Below, in pieces: positions 45,763-51,370 of a stretch of DNA of 64,000 nt (its first letter is position 1; each line of letters begins with the position of its first letter). Made by a program: the position numbers and the translations under genes. The DNA comes from Rhabditoides inermis (Eukaryota; Nematoda; Chromadorea; Rhabditida; Rhabditidae): assembly GCA_963966185.1 (NCBI GenBank), contig CAWZYM010000179.1, forward strand, positions 19,833 to 83,832, read 5' to 3'. Below the pieces are notes generated by a model. It saw only the letters and a program-made list of their open reading frames with translations, was not told the DNA's origin and ran no database searches.

Positions 45763-45962
45763 TCGCTCACTCACTCGTCGCGTTCTGTGGTCGTCACATT
45801 CCAGGTGTGCACGAATCGCAGCTCCTCGTAGACGTTTCTCGCAGGCGGCGGGGCGAGCGCGGCTCTGGCCACTCCAATGAGAGTGCGCGCTTCCTCCGCC
45901 GGCAAGACGGGAGCCATGGCCAATTCTCCAAAGGTCGACGGCAACGCCTCCCCCTCCTCCAT
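19379..45962 (-). CDS. BTB/POZ-like host gene, copy 2, with the Polinton inside an intron
   Basis: Same gene as 7855-11317: ATG at 45960-45962, stop at 19379-19381. The coding parts are 44527-45962 and 19379-20902. The 38-nt intron of the other copies here becomes 20903-44526 (38 + 23,580 + 6 bp), because the Polinton inserted within it. Both the GTAC donor side and the TGCAG acceptor side are retained. Whether a 23.6-kb intron is spliced cannot be told from the sequence. Confidence 0.45.
20916..20921. repeat. Polinton target site duplication, left (GATATG)
   Basis: GATATG directly precedes the left terminal repeat and is repeated after the right one at 44502-44507. The uninterrupted sites in copies 1 (9853-9858) and 3 (56504-56509) carry it once. 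Six base pairs is the usual Polinton duplication length. Confidence 0.97.
20922..21598. repeat. Polinton left terminal inverted repeat
   Basis: Reverse complement of about 43899-44501, with differences. The outermost part contains two tandem versions of a block of about 120 bp starting gatgggacaa (20939 and 21062). Three AGGTCA motifs spaced by CCG lie at 21017-21040. The inner part has an extra local duplication: actccactcaatg...gtgctaatcag occurs at about 21349-21376 and again at 21481-21508, making this repeat about 75 bp longer than the right one. Confidence 0.95.
21017..21040 (+). promoter_or_regulatory. Triple AGGTCA direct repeat with 3-bp spacing, left terminal repeat
   Basis: AGGTCA occurs at 21017, 21026 and 21035, each separated by CCG, with a fourth at 21050. 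In animals this half-site in direct-repeat-3 arrangement is a binding site for VDR-type nuclear receptors. The mirror cluster is in the right terminal repeat at 44383-44406. A regulatory role is inferred, not shown. Confidence 0.35.
21943..24548 (+). CDS. Unrecognised Polinton protein 1 (531 aa, 13 exons, triplicated exon)
   Basis: Exons: 21943-21970, 22067-22168, 22248-22343, 22403-22519, 22599-22715, 22812-22925, 23138-23206, 23281-23451, 23508-23594, 23687-23866, 23911-24060, 24123-24197 and 24259-24548; total 1596 nt. Exons 4, 5 and 6 are tandem duplicates of 117, 117 and 114 nt encoding the repeated pattern AP-P---PPP-PV-A, then QESE-DG--LLAPI, at residues about 76-191. The introns after them are GA-rich. 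A later exon has closely spaced cysteines (CLVGG, then CSCKIC, residues about 362-378) followed by a basic segment. The last exon encodes an alanine- and glutamate-rich helical domain of about 95 residues ending at a TAG. AATAAA occurs at about 24635. No known family recognised. It is the first gene after the left terminal repeat. Confidence 0.75.
22403..22925 (+). repeat. Three tandem duplicated exons
   Basis: Exons 22403-22519, 22599-22715 and 22812-22925 share length, phase and sequence, and each is followed by a related GA-rich intron. This is a tandem duplication of an exon-plus-intron unit of about 200 bp. All copies keep frame (phase 1 to phase 1). Confidence 0.85.
24664..24942. other. 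Intergenic region with GA-rich tract
   Basis: Between protein 1 and protein 2. It holds impure GA repeats (about 24738-24860) and no coding exon that could be joined to either neighbour. The promoter of protein 2 presumably lies here; no TATA box is clear. Confidence 0.5.
24943..27182 (+). CDS. Unrecognised Polinton protein 2 (526 aa, 9 exons)
   Basis: Exons: 24943-24952, 25011-25058, 25136-25216, 25288-25851, 25924-25992, 26038-26130, 26351-26499, 26546-26737 and 26808-27182; 1581 nt, stop TAG. Exon 1 is only 10 nt. Residues about 47-234 are rich in Pro, Gly and Trp with repeated PGW/PP motifs. An acidic segment follows at about 258-288. A region at about 289-402 (NYDVKAVRFQHYRDPM, then a Gly-rich LSGEGLVRGDDY stretch) looks globular. 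The C-terminus is basic then helical (REEQKKKAAKRLK). A GT repeat fills the intron 26131-26350. AATAAA occurs at about 27228. No family recognised. Its place beside the polymerase suggests a replication or early function, which is inference only. Confidence 0.75.
27183..27631. other. Intergenic region before the polymerase
   Basis: Contains the AATAAA of protein 2 and sparse GA repeats. It ends in a pyrimidine-rich atttctag directly at the polymerase ATG, an arrangement expected of a trans-splice acceptor or a 5'-UTR intron. No further gene seen. Confidence 0.4.
27632..33003 (+). CDS. polB: Protein-primed family B DNA polymerase (pPolB), 1288 aa, 20 exons
   Basis: Replicates the element DNA by protein priming from the termini. 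Exons: 27632-27889, 27942-28064, 28110-28262, 28345-28466, 28515-28616, 28740-29640, 29795-29944, 30118-30360, 30407-30547, 30603-30662, 30706-30834, 30879-30970, 31193-31562, 31615-31673, 31719-31774, 31818-31986, 32037-32323, 32368-32430, 32489-32594 and 32721-33003; 3867 nt. The N-terminal 250 residues include a long Cys/His array (CVECGK through CGHTKYCPRC). 3'-5' exonuclease motifs: WDVET (D312, E314), NGGRFD (D441) and YCDRD (Y582, D586). An HGCWHHGC motif lies near residue 725. Polymerase motifs: A DVTSLYP (D849), B KLLINSFWGKF (about 1033-1045), C YYDTDS (D1137, D1139). All catalytic residues are present. Most introns are 43-58 nt; the longest contain GA or CT tracts. Length is normal for Polinton polymerases. 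Confidence 0.95.
33134..33544 (+). CDS. Small unrecognised Polinton protein (136 aa), intronless
   Basis: Open frame from ATG 33134 to a TGA at 33542-33544, 130 bp after the polymerase. The protein is mostly helical by eye, with a central segment containing RWLRIMFHRHVTRLNKAWND and an acidic C-terminus. No signal peptide, membrane span or metal motif. An AATAAA lies about 100 bp downstream at about 33641. The family is not recognised; its position between polymerase and virion genes gives no clear role. Confidence 0.6.
   Translation: MSLPSAVVSAADPTEVEVWASENSVDPEKAFEIQTGYNYRVGAAHRALQLFLDEHRMIETILHSEGDLNVRWLRIMFHRHVTRLNKAWNDLSTALSEQFTGRVQAYELLGLDPVRFVRPAQLFIDIEAEENKPSLP
33680..33922 (+). CDS. 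Small zinc-ribbon-like protein (80 aa)
   Basis: ATG at 33680 follows a tgtcacag acceptor-like sequence. The C-terminal half holds CSAC and, about 25 residues later, CKRC, a CxxC...CxxC pair able to bind one zinc, with an Arg-rich loop between. The N-terminal half is Ser/Thr-rich and acidic. It ends at a TAA 33920-33922, converging on the protease gene. A role in nucleic-acid binding or transcription is a guess from the zinc-ribbon pattern. Confidence 0.5.
   Translation: MVGSSKSSPPNEDYVEVFIPTGTQEVAENSTSTHSTAVFHSNELRFSICSACETLTRNASVRRRETRTIVSVFQCKRCHK
33923..34076. other. Convergent intergenic spacer
   Basis: Separates the forward early-side genes from the reverse virion gene block. It contains a short inverted motif (agcttatcagcacttgagctgat) that may help transcription end in both directions. 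No coding content. Confidence 0.4.
34077..34529 (-). CDS. PRO: Adenain-like cysteine protease (150 aa)
   Basis: Capsid maturation protease of the C5/Ulp1-like superfamily, expected to cleave structural precursors. Visible catalytic residues: H50 in GTHWF, D65 in IFDSFGR (where adenain has Glu), Q94 seven residues before C101, and C101 in VCGGFC. Intronless. The ATG at 34527-34529 is two bases after the stop of the major capsid gene on the same strand, so it is likely co-transcribed. Shorter than adenain (about 200 aa) but usual for Polintons. All catalytic positions intact. Confidence 0.92.
   Translation of the reverse strand: MDTSTINRLCCQIMDNTFIGVFPSDMIPVKPKSTYCFVVNDSPSTHSGTHWFAVYVQNTTAYIFDSFGRHPKNPNILNSLAHCDRIYYNAVKHQSVQTVVCGGFCIYVLYQMYNRKTFKDIVNMFSKMQGDDQFIRRFMKETFNYDIRML
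34532..35881 (-). CDS. MCP: Major capsid protein, double jelly-roll type (449 aa)
   Basis: Predicted hexon-like building block of the virion. The N-terminal layout (SEISLFATPRSQ, then a W-E-x-SP segment, PIEFRYNSS, then YLALNKSYI and VVHDSKGNPI) matches Polinton major capsid proteins. A following FKSMTCTLNGVQIHEN segment corresponds to the strand region where these proteins read FSQVDVSLNG. Intronless and fully open. Start ATG at 35879-35881; 11 bp separate it from the upstream pVI-like gene and 2 bp from the downstream protease gene. The assignment rests on pattern and context; a structure prediction would settle the two jelly rolls. Confidence 0.85.
   Translation of the reverse strand: MSVYKIANPDSEPCIPSEISLFATPRSQVGIVNSRWCEVSPSCGISPGAPIEFRYNSSPFYLALNKSYISATFVVHDSKGNPIPSVGKTPNGNAINDVQPSISLCQLIGKSLFKSMTCTLNGVQIHENCAHNSLKEYMTTEFLLPESAKSTTLGAAGYVKSTDFTEKDVGYIKRAKMIQNGKHCQVMATVGLDFWNQSQLLLNYMTLGLTLHPASSSYCLERRGLPNATETYTIKLTEVKLFLREVELEGATDLAIQTMLKSRQLLRYYMISSLMRTHLVTAGRVDTGDVQLWTTHCPRRILVGLMSPKSLHGSFDANAYEFGNYGVQDISLNICNRQIPSRAMRLDYDNALYTQPFVDLQESLGFAQNGESNGVTYKMFGNGWTVYSMEVSSAANTDTFELLKPGSSSLRISFRKEVPDGGVYIVVLGQFSTQLTIDENRNCTVDSVL
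35893..36327 (-). CDS. pVI-like minor virion protein (144 aa)
   Basis: A glycine-rich N-terminal half (GWHSGRAYQRGFGLGTFLYK) leads into an amphipathic stretch with GDAGMKLIGDAVVDTGVRVV, then a lysine/arginine-rich tail (KKRKPISKRSKP) near residue 110. This composition and order match the Polinton/adintovirus proteins compared with adenovirus pVI or core proteins, which disrupt membranes or bind DNA in the virion. Intronless; sits between penton-like and major capsid genes with spacers of 45 and 11 bp. Confidence 0.75.
   Translation of the reverse strand: MYRSELNVDKLNWAHMVGSPNMVGGWHSGRAYQRGFGLGTFLYKNLPSFLYGKLAKNVGDAGMKLIGDAVVDTGVRVVGDVVNGNPVGESIVRRGKDTVRKMIGGSKKRKPISKRSKPTVIGVYPGKVKAHSSKNAGADRSLFF
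36373..37656 (-). CDS. mCP: Penton-like minor capsid protein with charged insertion (427 aa)
   Basis: The start is taken at the ATG 37654-37656, giving MEPSQFYVTLVSN. FYVTL-SN near the N-terminus followed by a KYTVGLSEIIFTNSYNNLR segment is typical of Polinton minor capsid (penton-like) proteins. Residues roughly 100-270 are a low-complexity insert rich in Ala, Lys, Glu and Gln with repeated KKQEEE/LRRQEEEKAAA motifs, likely a long helix. The family pattern then resumes (RIVVNISDISGLELSP, then LGFDQLMISE and a C-terminal beta-rich region). An upstream in-frame hydrophobic extension exists without a better ATG. Intronless. Confidence 0.75.
   Translation of the reverse strand: MEPSQFYVTLVSNVTSDAGNTISDFTTYLPSSLNLQRGKYTVGLSEIIFTNSYNNLRHDSYYKIHRGSVAEKVVVPAGSYNGPNEMVRVLNILKPTRKKRNLDYGSGLSDPTDYGLSTEKTEASGVPEANAATVKLGESADAANALLEAENKREKQVLALKKQEKAAADAFALKKRQEEETAASLLRRQEEEKAAAAALALKMQQDEDEKAAAALQQELDDEEEAAVQAENPGGQSPRPHDTTLSVVAPVPVAAALTQTETITPVPPSNTRSTGVSLKRARLSDAEEPLFAYSPEYDRIVVNISDISGLELSPDLAYILGFDQLMISESCLAPNSINYRGNSSALYVYSDVCAHSVIGNRKAEILRIVPNTGKFGQVVSYNYNPIRYIPIRDPHISSIRISIRDELGELIPFQFGTIVIVLHFAQKI
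37784..38583 (-). CDS. Small spliced membrane protein with six-cysteine N-terminus (177 aa)
   Basis: Exons on the minus strand: 38472-38583, 38147-38394, 38044-38097 and 37784-37903 (534 nt, phases consistent). The N-terminal 37 residues contain six cysteines, including CGGC and a CC pair. A hydrophobic span follows, from about residue 39 to 59 (VPVIIGVGGLLASALIKQVL), then a Cys/Arg-rich basic segment (YCKRRASGMCR), a Pro-rich linker and a Glu-rich acidic tail ending PTPSI. Introns contain CA/GT repeats. No cleavable signal peptide is seen; the start might be in a further upstream exon because an acceptor ttttag lies 4 nt before the ATG. Not recognised; possibly a virion or envelope membrane protein. 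Confidence 0.6.
38821..39432 (+). CDS. ATPase: Genome packaging ATPase, FtsK/HerA type (203 aa)
   Basis: Expected to pump element DNA into capsids. Walker A GPTMSGKST (K21), Walker B LLILDD (D81, D82), and an IIFLSQELF strand with polar end typical of A32-like packaging ATPases. Intronless, open, on the plus strand between reverse genes. Its stop codon at 39430-39432 directly abuts the stop of the integrase coming from the other side (39433), with no spacer. About 235 bp separate it from the divergent membrane-protein gene. Confidence 0.95.
   Translation: MPFQFKCPLTCSINGPTMSGKSTLIREIIERRDSLFDTPIDEVIYCVGIVPQERPEGVRFVEGMIDLEELDNRKHKLLILDDLLSYFKENPSLLNDLYTRVAHHYNTSIIFLSQELFGSNRCARINSTYIILTNMVSDKLTIRNLSKQLYPTNSRFLCDAYEDAMAARNYSHLLIDLAQSTPDDCRVITNMFDEEPIVYVPRK
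39433..40527 (-). CDS. INT: Retroviral-type integrase with chromodomain (364 aa)
   Basis: Catalyses integration, producing the 6-bp duplication. The start is the ATG at 40525-40527. DDE triad: D81 (HADLCDM), D141 (CTDEGTEYYN), E175 (KASIAERA), with normal spacing. An SH3-like segment (VGQSVRVSKIKNIF) follows, and the C-terminal 50 residues form a chromodomain (YRVEKVLGKRKR, then IKWLGYEEPTWEN), a reader of methylated histones that may guide insertion. Intronless. 11 bp downstream of the 313-aa gene on the same strand and abutting the ATPase stop. Confidence 0.95.
   Translation of the reverse strand: MTGPFSKLLKSIYCDPSNSASFSSVQGLYRAARSRNKRVQLTHIREFLRKQNAYTLHVTPRTHFPRQKITAPWIGHSIHADLCDMSYYEKHNNGMRFISVVIDVYSRKIWAIPIPNKTADSVYDALRPILLELCPSKLCTDEGTEYYNSKLAGLLQELHINHFSTHSGVKASIAERAILSLKRKLFRYMSSANTQKWLSVLDKIVTSLNNRVNRGIGRAPNSVADGDFKEPPRKAAEKVRHKFEVGQSVRVSKIKNIFTRGFLPRFSEQYYFIKNIQDSKKPAIFTLIDYKGHVVEGNFYKEELIRAENDGVYRVEKVLGKRKRGHKMQIQIKWLGYEEPTWENLSGLVQFDNSFDIDSVPWVK
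40539..41480 (-). CDS. Basic Polinton accessory protein with internal repeats (313 aa)
   Basis: Starts MKSFRKFRLVPHV, an N-terminal FRLVP motif common in Polinton accessory proteins, followed by a helical region (FNDLMTRFLDLQSKMEAEE). The middle has a polyproline run and several nuclear-localisation-like basic clusters (RKRKAS, KKARKRS). Two tandem repeats of about 40 residues share GKRLK, DSP, NWQHYT and KRG. Highly basic and Ser-rich, so DNA binding or virion core packing is possible. Intronless; precedes the integrase. Confidence 0.65.
   Translation of the reverse strand: MKSFRKFRLVPHVDSAPHSERSDILNQARTSRDSVLDKKRVSIDEKRNLFNDLMTRFLDLQSKMEAEEAAERNTGPIPHNPNTSVVMSLNTRTPLPVEIPLKRVPNRKKPIVGSSVESVLPGDPPPPPPPVMIPVGNPSRKRKASSFESELASKKRSVADPDIEVAPIIVETSNVDVKKARKRSADSSDSKNGKRLKSSIDSPATNWQHYTSVKRGSKRASTDDRADGKRLKESYDSPAVNWQHYTNLKRGTKRSSSILPSRPEDTGTHVSNDSDSKRQKTRHDEDAMAAAAQQGMGTKSYNRLRIITWKSVL
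41522..42063 (+). CDS. EGF-like single-pass membrane protein (152 aa)
   Basis: Exons 41522-41643, 41684-41844 and 41888-42063 (459 nt, phases fit; the first two introns are 40 and 43 nt). Residues 1-16 are a signal peptide (MRHLILLFLIIRTAVG). Cysteines C26, C30, C36, C49, C51 and C61 follow the EGF spacing C-3-C-5-C-12-C-1-C-9-C, and N43 lies in an NWT glycosylation sequon between C3 and C4. A helical, Met/Glu-rich stalk (about 66-117) leads to a membrane span (about 118-140) and a short basic tail ending RRRH. Predicted type I surface protein. Its 3' end overlaps the converging 107-aa gene by 33 bp. Not a known Polinton gene to me; it could be a host-derived ligand or an attachment protein. 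EGF is a pattern call only. Confidence 0.65.
42031..42354 (-). CDS. Small conserved-type Polinton protein (107 aa)
   Basis: Start ATG at 42352-42354. Helical N-terminal half with LLKHVEVLKLLAKIRT in the middle, then Lys/Arg-rich and a C-terminal hydrophobic GRVGNVVVPVLVAAALE. This layout, with a leucine-rich basic helix followed by a short Gly and PxL-rich tail, resembles the small Polinton/adintovirus protein with a KK-LL-GG-LP-LL end. Function not established. Intronless; overlaps the EGF-like gene tail. Confidence 0.6.
   Translation of the reverse strand: MSYATSVFNMSGRIRRHINFLRSAMSDTTVLNTANTGQLGILIEIIYNILGNRMRLNGKHKNTLLKHVEVLKLLAKIRTANKARSELGRVGNVVVPVLVAAALEAIR
42376..42656. other. Intergenic purine-rich region
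   Basis: Impure GA-rich sequence (42478-42660) with two near repeats of tatgcgcacttata (42557 and 42621). No coding exon that fits the neighbours. Confidence 0.4.
42657..43194 (-). CDS. Spliced zinc-ribbon-like protein, 5' end uncertain
   Basis: Two exons on the minus strand: about 42934-43194 and 42657-42872, separated by a GA-sense intron. The second exon encodes FASWKNILSIGCLHVFYACG, then ACGKC and, 25 residues later, CESC: a CxxC...CxxC pair. It ends LRFD-TGA. The first exon stays open up to about 43194 but has no ATG there; the first in-frame ATG is at 43075-43077. A cag acceptor-like site at 43195 suggests an upstream exon. No family recognised; possibly a transcription-related protein. 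Confidence 0.5.
43224..43238 (+). promoter_or_regulatory. AGGTCA direct repeat with 3-bp spacing between divergent genes
   Basis: AGGTCA at 43224 and 43233 separated by CCG, the same arrangement as the terminal-repeat clusters. It lies between the minus zinc-ribbon gene (up to about 43194) and the plus 86-aa gene (43343), where a shared promoter is expected. Confidence 0.35.
43343..43649 (+). CDS. Small unrecognised spliced protein (86 aa)
   Basis: Exons 43343-43448 and 43495-43649 join in frame; the stop is TAA at 43647-43649. The ATG follows a tttatag acceptor two bases earlier. The N-terminus is helical (VLQLRQIDMYQ), the middle Ser/Asn-rich with SMDSLMGS, and the C-terminus hydrophobic and aromatic (FYYPFNDLLFWLG). 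No family recognised. It is the last clear gene before the right terminal repeat. Confidence 0.5.
43650..43898. other. Region between last clear gene and right terminal repeat
   Basis: Contains one short open frame, ATG 43777 to TAA 43899 (40 codons), starting just after a gtaagt-like motif. It may be a small gene or chance. The sequence around 43690-43760 includes gtgtgaatac and gattcacac, a weak inverted repeat. Confidence 0.3.
43899..44501. repeat. Polinton right terminal inverted repeat
   Basis: Reverse complement of the left terminal repeat, ending in CCACTACTACT at 44501. It contains the triple tgacct cluster (44383-44406) and the two tandem gatgggacaa blocks in reverse. It lacks the internal duplication of the left copy but has its own short duplication of an acccaacagc motif at about 43920-43970. 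Confidence 0.95.
44383..44406 (-). promoter_or_regulatory. Triple AGGTCA direct repeat, right terminal repeat
   Basis: Reverse-strand AGGTCA at 44383-44388, 44392-44397 and 44401-44406, the mirror of 21017-21040. Confidence 0.35.
44502..44507. repeat. Polinton target site duplication, right (GATATG)
   Basis: Perfect copy of 20916-20921. Downstream sequence continues as in the empty sites. Confidence 0.97.
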
Positions 45963-46414
45963 TGGACCAGCCACAGCGAGGGAAGCGAGGGGAATGAAGG
46001 AAGTCCAGCATTTCGAGTGAATAGAAGTTCCAATATTTCGATCAAAACCAGCTGGAAAACGATGTTTTCTCGACCAGTGTTTTTTTCGCGTTTGAAAATT
46101 ATGTTCGAAAACATTTTTCATGTACGACTTTTCATGTTCGCATTGTCAAGAATGTCAATAAATGCGGAGCATTTGTCAGTCATCATGCGTATTTTTTCTG
46201 ACAACATGGAGACGAGATCCCGAGGCAACCTGAGCATTCGGAATTCCATTCAAGCCTATGTCATTGAGCGATGTACCAACTGCTGCAGATTGCCTGCTAT
46301 ACTACAAGTCTACTCCCCAATCTCAACAGTACACTCTATGGGTTGGGATACATAAACACTTCGGAACAGTGTTTCATGAACGCGGACAACACTCGATTCT
46401 CGGCAATGCTTTTT

Positions 46415-46790
46415 AAATCGCTGTAACTCCGTTCAGAGGCGGAATTTTGAGTTACATCAAAATAGATACTTAATTGTTGTTCACTGTAGTCTGCATGTGA
46501 CTACGTAGTTTGTTTTGTGGTTTCATCGCTTTGTGCCGGAGTTCTCCATATTCACGAATATCGAGAGAAATGACGATGGTCGGTCGAGTGAAATTTGCAT
46601 AAAATCTCGCTCATTTCCCGCCAACTGAGAAATGACCAGTGTCGATTAGAGAAACTAAATAGAAAACTCCGGCCAAACGCTGATGTAATCACAAAACAAA
46701 CTACACAATCATGTGCAGACTACTGTGAACAACAATTCTCTCTTTTGATGCAACTCAAAATTCCGCCTCTGAACGGAGTTACAGTGATTT
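46415..46790. mobile_element. MITE-like hairpin element, copy 2
   Basis: Core inverted repeat as at 11965-12337, without the left extension seen in copy 1; the left flank is acactcgattctcggcaatg instead. Downstream (about 46860-46990) an AT-rich segment with gtgtttaatggcatcctc is duplicated, absent in copy 1. Confidence 0.55.
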
Positions 46791-47350
46791 ATTACTTATA
46801 ATATAAATATTACTTATTTCTACAAATTTTCTACATATTACGGATTGTACTGTACGTGTTTAATGGCATCCTCATTTCTATAACAGAAAACGGTACACAA
46901 TTGTGCCTTTTCTTAAATTAAGTGTTGTGCATTTAAGACAAACATGTACGTGTTTATTGGCATCCTCATTTCTATAACAGAAAAGGAAAACAGTACAAAA
47001 TTGTGCCTTTTCTAAAATTAAGTGTTTTGTCCTCCATTTCCTGGCCATTTTTTTCTTGGTACTAGTGCACATCGAAATCGAAACCTGCAAGAAAACTATT
47101 TTTAGTCGCCTTATTTGAACATCACTACTATTTCAAGATATATACCAGTTGCCATTGTGTCAAAATAATCATTCTGGAATAACTTCGAATAAATTGGTTT
47201 TTCACAGCATTTTGAATCCACGTCTTTCCTCTCGTTTCCATTATCTTTCACATAGACCCCGTATACGCCCATCATTTTCGTGTTTTTTTATGATGGCAAC
47301 AGAGCATCCGCGCGGCAACCTGCGTGGAACATGCTCATTCCACCCCAACC

Positions 47351-48961
47351 ATGGTGTACCAGCTGCTGCAGATTGCCTGCTACACTACCAACATCCTCAA
47401 AGACCTGCATCAGCCGCTCACTGAACTCGGCTACGTCGCAACGCCCAATCGGTGCTTTCACGACACCGACAAGACTCGCTTCTCCGCCCAACTCTTCCGA
47501 GCTGATGAGACCAGTGTGGTTTGTGAATGAAAGGTCGTGATGAAGATGTGCAAGTATCAGTTCAGTGCTACAGCGGTCCATCGTTCAATCACTCAACGAT
47601 GGAGGCACTCTGTCGTTTCACCAAGACGCCGGGAGAATCGCTCGGATTCTTGCAGGCATGACGGGCGAGAGATTGAAATTACTGGGCTATGGTGTCCTGC
47701 CAGTCTTCTTTCGACCCCGCACAGTGCTCATAAGTGTCTTGAATTGGGGACTGCATACCTTCACATTTACCTTTACCTGTCGGCCAACTTTATCGATTTC
47801 TATTTCAAAACTTCTCTCTGTTTAGGTGTTCGCCAACCTGGATCTCTTGACATGTGCCAACAATGGCGCGCACGTGTTCGCACAACTTCGATTGCAGGTG
47901 AGCATTGGTGTACACACTCAAGAACTGGTGAACACCCAAACAGCGTATAACTACTCGCTACTTCCTGAAGGGCCTTGAACGAGCATTGCAATCATGTCAA
48001 GCAACATTTAGCAAACGCTGCCACTGCTCGCGTTCTACGTCGACGGCTCGCCGGTAGACAGTCGCCACTTGATCGTGGCATCGCCCCGCCTCGCAGCCGC
48101 CATCCTAGCCCTGCCACTAGCCAAGCACGAACACGGGCGTGAGTGATCTTTAGGTCTGTAATATGCGACGCAGCGCACATTTCGGCTTCAAAATCGATAA
48201 TGTGTCTTTTCTACACAAAGCCACTGGATCTTTGAGTAGCCAAATTGACCCTTTTGTTTTGAGTATTGTCGCGGCCATTGGCAACGCAAGATGTTTTTCC
48301 CCCGAGACTTTCCAACAACGCAGAGTTTCGCCAGTGGATAGTGATGCTCGAGTACTGAGAAACACACAGGCTTGCTCGGCCGCCTGATCCGTCCCGACCT
48401 CTCCTCCGCCAATCTGCAGTGGTTTCAAGACATCTGCCGCAACAAGCTCGTGCAACTCTTCGACGTCCAGTACACAGATCCCGTGACCAACAAATGTATG
48501 TTCATTCATAATACAAGACGCATCCATGCACTTCACAGTCGTGCAAATTCTTTCGACCGACGCGAAGGGGAAGCAGACTCAAGTGGTCCCTGTTTCGACG
48601 CTGCAAGGCTACTGCGTCTCCGAGAGGGTGTGTGAGGCGACCATTCCGCTCTACGCCGCCGATCGAAAAGGTGAGCCGGCCGCCGAGAAGTCGCACCAGC
48701 ACATTCGCAGCATTGCCCCCTGTGCTACCGGCTCATCACTGTTGGTGGTCCCGGCCGGTAGGACCACACACTCGGTTCAGTGAAAGGGACCGAAAGCGGA
48801 TGTGTGCGTAGTGTAATTGCATGTATTGTATTTTAGTTCTCACTAATTCAGGCTACGAGCGGCTGATCACATCGCGAGCCGACGAGATCGACGAGAACGT
48901 CAATATGCCGCAATGGACTGCCGAGATTCCCGCCGAACCGATGTGCTACACATGGGCGTGA
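47351..48961 (+). CDS. Unrecognised host gene with BTB-like exon, array copy 3
   Basis: Same gene as 12803-14407, with ATG at 47351 and TGA at 48959-48961. The coding segments listed for copy 2 are all present and open. A few substitutions, including in the last exon (TSRADEIDENV instead of TSRAVEIDDIV), distinguish it. Confidence 0.45.
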
Positions 48962-50017
48962 AGTTCACGGACGCAAAGCATGTTTTTCACACTGAGTAAT
49001 AATAATGCATTATCGGCTGCTGTGCTGAAACAGCTGCTGTGCTACTCGTGGGAGTGAAAAAAGAAGAAAATACGTACTTCTTATTTTTTATGTATGAATT
49101 TCATAACATTTATTGATGCTGGCAAAGTTAGCATTATACCTACATCTTCGTTCTATTGTTTATTATCTATTCTATTTCTATGATTGTGTTGTCACAGTCA
49201 GCTAAATACATCTCAATTTTGGATAAATGTTTGAACGCCTATTGCGAAGTGTTATGTCATTAGTGACGGAGCCTGTGGATTTCGGATCACTTGCAAAACA
49301 GAAAAATCAGTGTTAGATGTTTTTGCCCCATTTTTTGTATGATAGTGTTCCCGGCAATACCCGGCACGACTAGCTTTTTGTAGGGTGATCACGCACCACG
49401 AGCCGTGACTTCACAAGATACACATCAAGTCATCGTCGAACTAGGCACAAGAGCGCAAAAGTCAAAACCGCATGCCTAAATGTAAATCTCTGAGTGAGCG
49501 AGACAACTGATATTTGTCCAGCCGCGTTTGCCAAGAAAAGGTCGTTGAATTTTGGCGACTCAAGGATCTATGTATCTAGTCCGGAACTCTCAACACTCTC
49601 AACACTCGTACAACAAGTTATCAACATTTTATGGCATTTATACCGATAATGCATAATTATTACTCAGTGTGAAAAACATGCTTTGCGTCCGTGAACTTCA
49701 CGCCCATGTGTAGCACATCGGTTTGGCGGGAATCTCGGCAGTCCATCGCGGCATATTGACGATCTCGTCGATCTCGTCGGCTCGCGATGTGATCAGCCGC
49801 TCGTAGCCTGAATTTGTGAGAACTAAAATACAATACATGCAATTACACTACGCACACATCCGCTTTCGGTCCCTTTCACTGAACCGAGTGTGTGGTCCTA
49901 CCGGCCGGGACCACCAACAGTGATGAGCCGGTAGCACAGGGGGCAATGCTGCGAATGTGCTGGTGCGTAAGATGCGTTACTGTAAGATGCGTCGTAGATG
50001 GTGAGCTTCATGGTGAC

Positions 50018-50143
50018 GCAGACATGGCAGTGGGAGAAGAACAAAGAGCTCACGTTGGACGAGGTCTGTGACGAGATTAGTACATAGAAGAGATTAGTAC
50101 AACATTCTGCGGCTCATCGAACGATTCTGCGCGCAGAGATGGT

Positions 50144-50187
<44 letters not shown>

Positions 50188-50699
50188 CAGGGGCCTCGCC
50201 TACACCTGGGTGCGAAACCAGTTGATCCGGCAGATGATCGAGGTGGGATTACCGTAGTTACGAAACTCACTTTGTCGATTCTTTCAGAAGCAGAAGAATC
50301 TTGACTACGTGGTTCGAATGCTGGTGTTTGTACACGAGTTCCGCAGGCTCTACGAAGTGGAGGAGGTCAGGTCTCTCTCCCTCTCTCCCTCTCTCTCTCC
50401 CTCTCTTCTCTTTGATTCCTCTCTCTCCTAGATGTGCTTCGCTCTCATCATCGACAAGCACACCGACCAGTTTCTGCTCGACTATGCTCACCGGGTATAC
50501 TGTAGCTACCGTATGCATTATATACTACCGTAACCAGGGTTCGAACGCGGCCCGGAACGAGTTGCATGCCAAGCTCACCGCCGAGGGCCAATTCCGCACC
50601 AGCAGCATTCTCGTGAGTCACATTATCAATCGGCTATCGATCGATAATTCGACTGGATTGCTCGCCTTTCGACTAACTGACTCGGACTTTACATAGATA
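50018..50699 (+). pseudogene. BTB-like gene tail fragment in left arm, copy 3
   Basis: The exon series WQWEKNKEL to NELHAKLTAEGQFR is present, but the terminal exon with RRAKA is lost because the arm breaks off at about 51090. Confidence 0.45.
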
Positions 50700-51328
50700 C
50701 TCATCCGGCAGCCAAAACTCTATAAATTCGTACTATTCGGTGAATCCATAATTTTTGCAAAAAGATCAAATTATTCCCCTACCGTAACACTTATCTTTGC
50801 AAGAAGCTCAAATTATTCTCCTACCGTAACACTTATGTTTGCAAACAGATCAAATTATTCTCCTACCGTAACACTTACCTTTGCAAGAAGCTCGAATTAT
50901 CCTCTCACCGCAACACTAATCTTTGCAAGAAGATCAAATTATTCTCCTAAAGGCGTCACCATGTTCGTGACCATGCACGTTTCATAGGTTGTGGCACATA
51001 CTCGTCATAGGCAAGCAATCCGTGGTCTATGCTGAGACCATTGGACATGGTGTGGATCTCTTCAAATAGGCGAATGCAAAGTGCTTGCGCACTTTGCGCA
51101 CAAAGTGCTTGCGCACGTTTGTTTTGAGCTGTGACGCGCGCAACACGCCACTCCCAAGGCACACACGATTTCTCTATTCTAATACAATATACTTAATTAG
51201 TGTGCGTTATTTGTTAGAATATCACTTTGTAAGACCTATGAGTATGATTCGTGAAACCAATATCGGTTGCGGCATCCAAAAACCGCCCTCTCTTGCTCTC
51301 TCCCGCTTTGCCACTAAACGTGTTTACG

Positions 51329-51330
<2 letters not shown>

Positions 51331-51369
<39 letters not shown>
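51331..51369. repeat. (GGC)n trinucleotide repeat
   Basis: About eleven ggc units followed by gacgacgg, inside the unique island of copy 3. The surrounding 51380-51620 is GC-rich with ccgcccac and ttggcgcgaaaac motifs, resembling a promoter-type region, but no gene is assigned. Confidence 0.85.

Positions 51370-51370
<1 letters not shown>

Larger units (their letters stand above)
12918..47467. repeat. Tandem array unit, copy 2, split by the Polinton
   Basis: Positions 12918-20921 match copy 1 at 1387-9858, and 44502-47467 match its remainder. The Polinton at 20922-44501 separates the two parts. Without the element this unit is about 11.0 kb. It lacks the 460-bp nested insertion found in copy 1. 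Confidence 0.9.
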